In this document: positions 36,887-45,713 of the stretch, in pieces
Layout of the letters: each line of letters starts with the position of its first letter
Numbering within the stretch: position 1 is the first letter of the stretch
Origin: Aplidium turbinatum
Lineage: Eukaryota; Chordata; Ascidiacea; Aplousobranchia; Polyclinidae
Length of the DNA stretch: 64,000 nucleotides
Direction: 5' to 3'
NCBI GenBank assembly: GCA_918807975.1
Contig: OU964929.1
Span: 17,811,197 to 17,875,196, forward strand
The notes under the pieces: model-generated
Seen by the model: the letters and a program-made list of their open reading frames with translations, nothing else
What the model was told of the DNA's origin: nothing
The model's database searches: none
Made by a program: the position numbers and the translations under genes

Positions 36887-38146
36887 CATAGGCGCCTAAC
36901 TATTTTTTTGGCCGTGGGGGCGAAAGCGTGTTTCATCAGCAGCAACGTAAATTCAGCGAAATGTCACGCAGATGGATGACGTAATTATGTCGTCACACTA
37001 GGATTGCTTTTATTGCCACACTCGGAGTTATCGCTACGTTCGACCTACCGTTAATTATTATAAACAAAGCTCGACCAAAACACATGCTATGCGTCTGCGT
37101 TGGCTAGCGGTTGATGGACTGCGACTCTTTAAGCTAAGCGCAACATAAAGTTTAGCAACAGATTTATTAGCATGAAACAAGAGACGAAAAGGTTTACTAA
37201 AAGGTATACTGTAAATGGAATGAAAATACTAACTTGATCATATGCTTGAATATATACCTGTTGAAAGCAAAATCATTCATGTTTACATCAATTCAACAGC
37301 ACGTCACCTTTAATAAATTTAAAAGTTGCTGACATCCGTAAACAGCCCTTGAAAAATAATTACAGAGAGACGTTTTATTAAGTTTTCGACTTGACATTGC
37401 TCCCTTTGCACTACAATATCGCAACTTATGGCTGACCTGCTTTCAAGTTTCAATTCGCTGTAATACGCCCGTTTTCGTGTTGCAGATGAAACAAAAGATG
37501 CGCATATTCCCCGCCTTTGATCGGGTTTCTATGGCAACGGACGTGTGTGCGCCATGCAGTTTGCGCGAGTCCGTTGTTGTGTTGATTATGCCGCTTGTGC
37601 GACTGTGGGCAATGCGGTTTGTACCAGCCCTTGTTACGTTAGTTAGTGGTTACCTCGGGCCGAGACTTCAAGTTCATTTTAACAGCAACCGATTCACAGC
37701 CGCGACAATTCTCTGCAGAGGTTTCGACTTTCGAAAGCGACAGGAGGCTGTTTGCAAGTGCATTAAGTTAAACGCACGCTGCGTCAGCGTAGCAAATTAT
37801 GTTGTTTTTGGGTGCATTCAACATCTGATGACATTGAATCGACGCAAAATGGTAGATTTTTGCTATGTCACAGGCAGCAAAATCAGTCATTTTTACATTG
37901 ATTCAACGTCTGCAGACGTTAAATCAACGTAAAAATGACAGATTTTTTTGTCTGGGGTGGGATTGTAGCATCGCTACTCGTTCTAGTGATTATTTACTGC
38001 GAAGCTGTTGCGGTTTGTATTTAAAAATGTTTTCCTGCTGCCGATCGCTAGTTTATCTAATGTTTTATGTATCAATGCCGCATAAAAAGTTGCTCCCACG
38101 CGGAAATATGCGTGGGGGCCTGGCCCCCACGGCTTAGGCGCCTATG
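36887..38146. mobile_element. hAT-like element nested in the P2 foldback
   Basis: Terminal inverted repeat CATAGGCGCCTAA at both ends, with CCGTGGGGGC just inside. Exact 8-bp target duplication GTTAAAAT (36879-36886 and 38147-38154). There is no transposase motif. It contains two palindromic blocks of the TTGATTCAACGT type near 37815-37930. Confidence 0.9.
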
Positions 38147-38943
38147 GTTAAAATGATTAGTTTGGATCAACAAATGTGTGACCTACACTCCTACAGCTTA
38201 GATTGAAAGGAAATTATCGGGTAGGCTACCGTAGCCTAGTTATACGGACCAGCAAAAATTTGTTCCAAGAACCCAGTTGGCCTAACAGTTCATTTTTACA
38301 TTGTAGTAACAGAATGAAAAGGCTAACCAAATGTGTGGCCTATCGTTTTAACGTCGCTAAACGTTGAAATCGTGTAGAAAAGGGTGCTTTTGCTGACTAG
38401 GATACGTTGAAACTGAGAAACATTCACAGAAGCCCTACGATACGTTGCATTTTTAAGATAATGTATTCAGACGTTGAATCAATGTACAAATGAAATGTTA
38501 TGCTAAATGGGTTCTTGGAACAAATCGTAGGGCTTCTGTGAATGTTTCTCAGTTTCAAAGTATCCTAGTCAGCAAAAGCTCCCTTTTCTACACGATTTCA
38601 ACGTTTAGCGACGTTAACACGATAGGCCACACATTTGTTTAGCCTTTACTACAATGTAAAAATGAACTGTGTTCTTGGAACAATTTTTTGCTGGTCGGGA
38701 TAACTAGGCTACGGTACCCGATAATTTCCTTTCAATCCAAGCTGTAGGCCACACATTTGTTGGTCCAAACTAATCATTTTAACTATTCAAAAGTACTAAC
38801 TTATAGACATAAACATGATCTATTTTATTTTTTTTTTGTAACATTTTCTTTGTTTTATTTTTCCTTCATATCTTAAATTTTTCTGAAAGTGTTGCGACCG
38901 TGCCAAATTTCTTTCAACTCAATAACTTACTTCGGTCACAAGC

Positions 38944-39175
38944 ACGTTTTAACGTTCGCGTTTTGTCGCTTCTACCTTTTTCTACACCTTTGCTATGTTG
39001 ACGTATTGTTTTTGATATCATGATCAGAAAGAAAAACAACTGAACTGACATGACGAATTCAAACACGTTTTAACGTTCGCGTTTTGTCGCTTCTACCTTT
39101 GATATGTTGACGTGTATTGTTTTTCATATGATGGTCAGAAATAAAAACAACCGAACTGACATGACGAATTTTAAT
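38944..39175. repeat. Local tandem duplication in the right arm of the P2 foldback
   Basis: ACGTTTTAACGTTCGCGTTT, then TGTCGCTTCTACCTTT, occurs twice about 122 bases apart. The left arm has it once (reverse complement near 36690-36750), so the right arm gained the extra copy. Confidence 0.8.
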
Positions 39176-39435
39176 TTAATACAGTAGTTCAAACATTTTC
39201 TTTTTATTCCTTTCTTTACGATTTCAACGTTTAGCGACGTTAAAACGATGTAAAAACGGCAATTATATTAGGCTACGGTACCCGATAATTTCCTTTCAAA
39301 AATTTCAAAACCTCGCCGAATAGGGCACTCGCCGAAAAGGGCTCTCGCCGAATAGGGAACTCGCCGAATCGGACTAGTCGAATCGGACTCGCCGAATCGG
39401 ACTCGCCGAATAGTAGCAGACCCATCTTTCGTTCG

Positions 39436-39921
39436 ACTCTTCTTAACCAACGACGAACAATACACTGTTTCGATCCCGGATCATCTTTGATATTTGTTTC
39501 ATCATAATTATATAAATTATTCGGTTCCACAGACTCTGCTACCTCCTCTAAGTTGTTGAAAAATTTTTGAATCATTTTGGCTGAAATTTCAGCTCTGCTT
39601 GGTTTTACATTTTCAGCAATTTGTGTAGTTAAATTGTGTCGCTTGATGAAACCTTTAATCCAATCATAGCCTGGGAGGTTTTCCTTGAACATTGTGCTTT
39701 TCCCCTGTTTGTTGAGATAAGTTTGGACTATCATTCGTACATCAAACTCAGATAGAGGAAATTTCCAGTCTGTTAGATGGCTAATGGTCACCACCATATG
39801 GTTTTCTTCCTCTTTAGACAATACTCGAGGTCGACCAGGTGCATTGATGGATTCATAGTCTGGTCTAGATTTTTTATACAGCGTTCCATAAGGAATGTTG
39901 TATAATTTTGAAGCAGCTAGT
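39436..39921 (-). pseudogene. pogo-like transposase, N-terminal part (copy 1)
   Basis: From 39921 down the frame reads LAASKLYNIPYGTLYKKSRP, a Psq-type helix-turn-helix, then GRPRVLSKEEE and a CENP-B-type DNA-binding domain (YDWIKGFIKRHNL near 39660). It then reaches the catalytic core, with NLYNYDETNIKDD carrying the first catalytic Asp near 39505. The gene is cut at its 5' side by the element starting at 39921 and on its 3' side by the P2 foldback. It would recognise the ends of its own transposon. Confidence 0.85.
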
Positions 39922-42900
39922 ACCGTATTTTACGGGCCATAAGGCGCACCCGACTATAAGGCGCACTGTCAATAAATTGCTTTGATCAGTTTTTTTGTTC
40001 ATACATAAGGCGCACCGGACTATAAGGCGCAACGTATTTTAACACTTTGCTCCTCAAAGGGAGGCCAGATTTGGCCCCCCCCTCATATTTCCTTTGATTA
40101 TTTGAAGCACAGTAACGCCATGCACTTGGTTTTTCTTGACTTTTCCTAAAATTGCCAGGCGGATCTGATGATATTAAATTTGATGCTAACAGTTGTGTAG
40201 TTTTCTTGTAAATTCAAGATTTTGGTGAATTTTTGCTATTTCTAGCTAACTTCCAGCAAAGCGTGAAATGGATTACATTGCGATAACAAGCCATAAGCTC
40301 ATAATTGCTTTGTGCATCGATATGCGCGAGCAGAGAGAAACATCCTCTTGTTTTCCTTTGTTTGGTTTGACCTCAATAATACAAAGCGCGTTATTTCTTA
40401 TGCTACAAAAGAAAAGCCAGTGATCACAAAGCTGTTAATTAGAAAAAATAATAGCAAACGTTTTTTGCGTTATCAGCTCTACAAAGAAGAATAGCAATCC
40501 ACGATCAAAATATTAGGCTATGTAGGCCACAAACTATTCAAAACAGTTATTTCAAGTAGACAATATTCATTGACGAATAAAAAACGTTACAATAAGAAAT
40601 CTTGGGTAAAGGCACGAAAACCTGGTTTTGAAATAAACGTTTTATGGAAATACTCTCATTGACAAGCATTGCAATTGCGGAAATGTATGACTGCAAATGC
40701 TTTTGGGAGAAGCCGGAGAAATAGCGTTTTTGCAAACAGTAATTGTGAGATACACTCAAAATTATGAGATAGCTCCATTTACACGTAGCAGCTAACTCGA
40801 TGGCGTCCCTTCCCTGCTTTATGTCGCCTACTTGTTCTTATGTCCTGCATTATTGTTTCACCGTGCACTGTGTGTTGTTCCAAAGAGCGCAAAATAAAGA
40901 TGATAATGCCTCATGTACATTACAAAATATTTTGTAATGTAGACAAGGCATAAAGTTAGGCGTCACATTAGACAAAAAACAAATCAGCTTTCTTGATCAT
41001 TGATTCAACGTCTGAATACGTTGCGCCAATGTACAGTATAAGAGGCCGGTTATTGTGAAGACCCGCCATTTATAAAGGATCCGATTATACCAAAAGTGAG
41101 ACAAACTAGTGGATCAAAGAATAAATAAACAATGCTGAGGAAACTAAATCTAAGTGACGAACAATACCGATGTCTTCATTTATCTTGGAAAAATGCTGCC
41201 TAAACGTATCAACAAAAAATACAGTAAATAACGGCAAGGATCCCGAAAGCAGAATTTGCTCGACTTTGGCATGAATTTAGTCAGACATTTACAGTAATAA
41301 TTCCACACATACAATAACGGGCTTTCAACGGCTGTAAGATACATAATAATCAACCTGGTTCTGGGCGGTTTGTGTAACAGCTTAGGGGAAGACACTACTT
41401 GAAATGATGCACCACACAAAAGATTTTCAATGAAGATTGAGTCTAAAAACCGATGTGGATTGTGCTTCACAATGACTTCAAGTTTAGGACAGAAAAAGCA
41501 CAAAAATATCACGATGAAAATAAAGACCTTGTGGGAAATTTTCGAGAATCATAACACGATGCAAATACCAAAAACGCGTAGTTTGCATGCTGGTCTAAGC
41601 TGGCCGGCAACTACAAAGGTAGACAATACAGACAGTTTATAATTCGATAACAGCGCAATAAACATTATAAATACGTAAACCGACAATTTTCTTTTACAAA
41701 CATTTTACGTCTAATAGTAAATTTTCCCCCAACAATTTTTTGTAAAGCGCTTGCAAACCACGGTTTTGTAAAATAATTCATCATTATTATTTTTTACTTC
41801 TCGGATATTCTAAAACGTCATCAGCAAAATCACAAAAAAAATTTATTACTTCAATGTAGTAGGCCTAAGAATTTTTTATAGAATTGTAGCCACGTTGTTT
41901 CAACAAAGAAGCCATTTTTTGGCAATATAAAGTTATAGAAAATAATTTGCAATCATGCAAATGTTTGGAAAGAATCTAGGAAGTCTTCTCACAATCTGGC
42001 ACAAAATGATTATGTTTATTGTATTTCTGCAATATTTTTATGACAAACTTTGAAGCTTCGTTATAATCATTTTTATCTTTGAAGTCAAAAGTTAATTTTT
42101 TTTTGGCCAGAAACATAATCGCTGCCTTGCTGATGTTGTCGCATTTACGCGTATTTTTTGTGCTTCAAACAATAAGAACCCAGTCAGCAATCCAGTCCTT
42201 TTACATTGATTCAACATTTGTAAACGTTAAATTTATGTAAATTTGCTGACTGTGGGTTATTTCACATTCCTTTGTTTACGCAAGTTTCTCAATTCGCTGT
42301 TGCATTGTTTCGACGCTGGCAGACTAAAAATGTTATTTCAAATTGATTGACACAATCTTCAATAAAAAGTGAGCTTCGAACTTAGCTTTGTTGATGTAAA
42401 TGCTGTATTTTTTGTGGATGTAATTTATGAGTCATGTTTATAAACACCCGTAAGCGAAATGACTTATGATGTGGCCTGCATGATATTTGTGTTGCGACTT
42501 GACACAAATCCACAATTTCAAAAGCACCTAATTTGAACTTAGAAATTTCAGATAATTTCAACAACTTGTTCAATTGTCTTCTCTCTACTAAAAATATTCA
42601 TACTACAAACTCAATTGTAGACCTAAAATACACAAACGAAGATGTAAACAGCTATTCAAGCAGGCTAAGGTGTTACTTATGAGAAATTTGGTTCCATAAA
42701 ACTAGAAGCTAGCCATGAGTTTCGGAATGCATTAGTTTAGGATAAAAATGTAAGACATCAAACGCAGTTTTTTTTTTTTTCAAATTCGTGTAACAATGTT
42801 ACTCTGATTGTAACTATTTTAGAATCAGTGAGTAGCTTACAATAAGATTTGCTCGCAAGTCGTAAATTCTAATCAATGCAATGATTCGGCACACCGCACA

Positions 42901-43242
42901 CACACTTCGTGCGTTCGATCGAGCTCTTTGTTATTCAGAAGTTTGCATGAAATCGGATTAGCACGGCAATTAAATAGCGGCAAGTTAAATCAAAATTGTC
43001 GTTTTTGGGTACCTTTGCAAAAATTGAAATATCAAGTTTAACATATAAAATTTTAAAATAATGACTTTTCAAACTTATAGACAAATGATTTGTTTTCACA
43101 CCAGTGCAACTTTTGTTGAAATATCACCAGCGGATAACACGTAACAGCTGATTGAATTTGATCCAAAAATGGCCCCCCCTTGAGCAGTTAACTTCCAAAA
43201 AAACGTTGAAAAGCAAAGGGTTAAGGATTATGGGCTACCGTA
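39921..43242. mobile_element. Element with TATAAGGCGCA repeats, split by a piggyBac-like insertion
   Basis: Left part 39921-40038 starts TACCGTATTTTACGGGCC and has ACTATAAGGCGCA twice plus the variant CATAAGGCGCA twice. The right remainder, 43225-43242, reads GGATTATGGGCTACCGTA, an imperfect inverted match to the left end. CAGCT flanks both sides (39914-39918 and 43245-43249). Superfamily unknown. It lies directly against the truncated pogo gene. Confidence 0.55.
40043..43220. mobile_element. piggyBac-like element by its ends (TTAA)
   Basis: Bounded by TTAA at 40039-40042 and 43221-43224. Inverted ends are CACTTTGCTCCTCAA and, read inwards from the right, CCCTTTGCTTTTCAA, each followed by a GGCC-containing patch (GCCAGATTTGGCCCCC; GGGGGGCCATTTTTGG). 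The 3.2-kb interior has only short open frames and I see no transposase motif, so it is non-autonomous or decayed. TTAA ends are also used by other superfamilies such as Kolobok. Confidence 0.65.
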
Positions 43243-43265
43243 TACAGCTCATTGAACAAAATTCC

Positions 43266-43500
43266 GCCCCGATAGCTCAGTTAGTTAGCGCGTGACTTCT
43301 GGAACAAGGAAGCTTCAAGATCAAGCGGCGCGGGTTCGACTCTCGGGGTGTGCGCTTGACCAACGCACGTTAAGGACTGCTCTCCATTCAGTGGCATCTA
43401 ATGGATGGAAGAGCTCCCCGACAACAAGACTAACAATCAGAAACTTCACTCTGTCAATCTCAGTAACCCGGCCTACGTCAGTGATTCAAAGCCTCTACAG
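43266..43500 (+). repeat. tRNA-derived SINE, family 2, copy 1
   Basis: The head GCCCCGATAGCTCAGTTAG has a tRNA A box, and GGTTCGACTCTCGGGG has a B box about 50 bases on. The body is shared with 43657-43885 (CGCACGTTAAGGACTGCTCT, ATCTAATGGATG, CACTCTGTCAATCT, GTCAGTGATTCAAAGC). Not a working tRNA: the acceptor pairing and 3' end run into the SINE body. Confidence 0.85.
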
Positions 43501-43656
43501 TCTACAAAGTCATGTAAGCTACTGCACATTTTGCAATTTCTGCTATTCACTTTTAGCCTAATTGTAATCTTTCATTATTGCCTCAAAATAATATTCACGA
43601 CACAAAAGTCTGTAGGTATCACGGTATGTTACATCATTATAACATAACATTTGTCC

Positions 43657-43885
43657 GCCCCGATAGCTCAATTGGTTAGTGCGTCACTTCTGGAATGAAG
43701 AAGCTTCAAGATCAAGCTGCGCTGGTTAGACTCTCAGGGTGTGCGCTTGAGCAACGCACGTTAAGGACTGCTCTCCATTCAGCGGTATCTAATGGATGAA
43801 ATAATTCCCTGGCAACAAGTCTTCAACAATCGGAAACTTCACTCTGTCAATCTTGGTGACCGGGCCTGCGTCAGTGATTCAAAGC
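43657..43885 (+). repeat. tRNA-derived SINE, family 2, copy 2
   Basis: Second copy in the same direction, 157 bases downstream of the first. The B box is altered (GGTTAGACTCTCAGGG), so it is probably weaker for polymerase III. Confidence 0.85.
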
Positions 43886-44074
43886 TTCAACAAGTACGCG
43901 AAACCGCAAAGATTAAGCTCTGCAAGAAGCTTTCCCAGTCCGACGATAAAGATTCAATCAATTAAATGCTCAATATTTTTTATGGTTATGAACAAAAATT
44001 AAAAACTCAAACGAACAAACATTAAAAAGCGATATTGTGGAATAAAATATCAAAACAAGTATATATGATATAGT
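43886..44074. other. 3' flank of the intact pogo transposase
   Basis: AT-rich. It contains CGATATTGTGGAATAAAATA at 44030-44049, which is repeated exactly at 57112-57131 next to a P2 end. Confidence 0.6.
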
Positions 44075-45604
44075 TTATTCTTCATCCAGAAATCCATCAA
44101 ATTCTTCATCTTCTGTGTCGGAATTCAGCAGTTGTGCGATTTCGACATCAAGCATTCCTGGATCTGTCTCGTCACTGTGAGAGTCTGCCTCGTCGCTATT
44201 ATCAGTGTTTAATTGTTCAGTGATTATCCCAGCTTTCCTAAATGATCGCATGATAGTGGATACTGATATTTTTGCCCACGCATCTACGATCCATTGGCAT
44301 ATAATTGCGCAATTTGCTCGTCGTTGTCTCCCTGTCTTGGTCAACGTGTGTTCGCCGTCTGTCATCCAATGCTCCCACGCAACTCGTAATTTAGCCTTAA
44401 ATGGTCTGTTGATACCAATATCTAGCGGCTGAAGTTCTTTGGTTAACCCACCCGGAATAACGGCAAGCTCTGAATTTGTTTTCTTAACTTTAGCTTTAAC
44501 TGCATCGGTCAGATGAGCGCGCATGGAGTCATAAATCAGCAGAGATGGCGACTTATGAAAAAATCCGTCTGGTCTCTTCACGTAAACATCTCGTAACCAA
44601 TCACTCATCATCTCTTTGTTCATCCAGCCCTTTGGGTTGGCCTTGATGATGACACCAGCCGGAAAATTTTCTTTTGGTAAAGTCTTTCTTTTAAAAATGA
44701 CCATGGGCGGTAGCTTCCGGCCATTTGTCTGGCAACCAAGAACTACAGTCAAGGATGACTTCTCATTTCCTGTGGTCCGTATACTAACAGCACTGGCTCC
44801 TGTTCTTTCGACGGTACGGTTTACAGGGATGTCAAAGGCCAGGGGAACCTCATCTATGTTTGTGATGTGCTTTAGCTGGATGTTCTGTTCATTGATCTTT
44901 TTTGTGCAGTAGGTGCGAAACACCATCAGCTTTTCTCGGTAATCATCTGGTAGCTGTTGCGAAACGGTAGTTCTGGTGCGAATGGAAAGATTGCGCCGCT
45001 TCATAAAACGAAAGCACCAAGAAGGGGTACCTTGAAAGTCTTTAATGTCCAACTCGCATGCTAAAGCTTTTGCATAATTCTTGAAGCATTTCAACCTCTT
45101 TCTATCAAGGGGTCCAAGAGATGCTGGTTGGTTTGTTTCAAGTAATTTAAGAAACTGTATACCTTCTGCCTTATCTTTTGGTAGCAACGATTTGTTTTTG
45201 TTAATAAGATTTTCGGCATTCTTAGCAGATATCATAAATAGTGTTGTCAGTGTTTCTCGAAATTTAATTAAGGCAGCAGATTCCTTTTTGGCATGTTTGT
45301 ATTTCTTGTATTCATCAACCAAATGAATAATTTTGTTTTGGATATTTTGTTTTGTCATCAGTGGAATGCAAGCAGGCTGCCATACTTTTGCTAGACATAC
45401 TGCTGTATCCCAAGCTGCGAGTTTCCCACTCTGGTGGTTGCGAGGATTTAATTGAAGATGATATATGTATTTCTGAAGAACATCTCCAGTAGTTGGTCTA
45501 AATTGTCCTTCCTTAAAATGTTTTAAAGGCTGCAAATTACCAAGCAAACCACCATTGTTCATTTTACTCTTCCTCAGCTCCATGATGGATAAATGAATAC
45601 ACAT
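44075..45604 (-). CDS. pogo/Tigger-type transposase, 509 codons, uninterrupted
   Basis: The frame runs from an ATG at 45604 (a second is at 45583, residue 8) to 44075 with no stop. Residues 1-160 are a basic, helical N-terminal region with WDTAVCLAKVWQPACIPL, not the usual Psq helix-turn-helix. About 165-215 is a CENP-B-type DNA-binding domain (WCFRFMKRRNLSIRTRT). About 235-435 is the DDE_1 endonuclease core with NIDEVPLAFDIP (D251), LLIYDSMRAHL (D359) and ELQPLDIGINRPF (D395), so a complete pogo-type D/D/D set is present. The tail is strongly acidic (DTEDEEFDGFLDEE). I do not see terminal inverted repeats close by, so it is either a recent transposon whose ends I cannot identify or a host-adopted gene. 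Confidence 0.92.
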   Translation of the reverse strand: MCIHLSIMELRKSKMNNGGLLGNLQPLKHFKEGQFRPTTGDVLQKYIYHLQLNPRNHQSGKLAAWDTAVCLAKVWQPACIPLMTKQNIQNKIIHLVDEYKKYKHAKKESAALIKFRETLTTLFMISAKNAENLINKNKSLLPKDKAEGIQFLKLLETNQPASLGPLDRKRLKCFKNYAKALACELDIKDFQGTPSWCFRFMKRRNLSIRTRTTVSQQLPDDYREKLMVFRTYCTKKINEQNIQLKHITNIDEVPLAFDIPVNRTVERTGASAVSIRTTGNEKSSLTVVLGCQTNGRKLPPMVIFKRKTLPKENFPAGVIIKANPKGWMNKEMMSDWLRDVYVKRPDGFFHKSPSLLIYDSMRAHLTDAVKAKVKKTNSELAVIPGGLTKELQPLDIGINRPFKAKLRVAWEHWMTDGEHTLTKTGRQRRANCAIICQWIVDAWAKISVSTIMRSFRKAGIITEQLNTDNSDEADSHSDETDPGMLDVEIAQLLNSDTEDEEFDGFLDEE

Positions 45605-45709
45605 GGAATATTAAACAGAAGTGTATACAATATGTTATATAATCATACAAGATACAAGTAGTAAATGCTAACTGATCAATAGTGAAACCTGAAATGCATT
45701 ACAGAAGGT
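45605..45709. other. 5' flank of the intact pogo transposase
   Basis: Short AT-rich spacer. No TATA box or inverted repeat stands out before the next transposon starts at 45714. Confidence 0.4.
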
Positions 45710-45713
45710 TATC

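Larger units (their letters stand above)
36361..39422. mobile_element. Foldback element, family P2 (large copy), inserted in pogo copy 1
   Basis: The ends are repeats of TTCGGCGAGTCCGA (36370-36470) and their reverse complement (39310-39415). The whole is one large palindrome: 36361-36886 plus 38155 to about 38470 pairs with about 38471-39422. For example, GAAATTATCGGGTACCGTAG at 36490 reappears reversed at 39275. The same 13 bases, CATCTTTCGTTCG, flank it (36348-36360 and 39423-39435), and the transposase frame continues across. The other P2 copy has an 8-bp duplication, so part of the 13 may be chance. There is no coding capacity; a hAT sits in one arm. Confidence 0.88.

Noticed and set aside
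37477-37932. 151-codon open frame inside the GTTAAAAT hAT
   Set aside because: The product shows no hAT transposase motif and is rich in residues expected from chance translation; no homologue is recognised.
43266-43345. Possible true tRNA gene at the head of the family 2 SINE
   Set aside because: A and B boxes are present, but the sequence runs on into a body shared with the second copy at 43657, and no clean acceptor stem closes. It is a SINE head.
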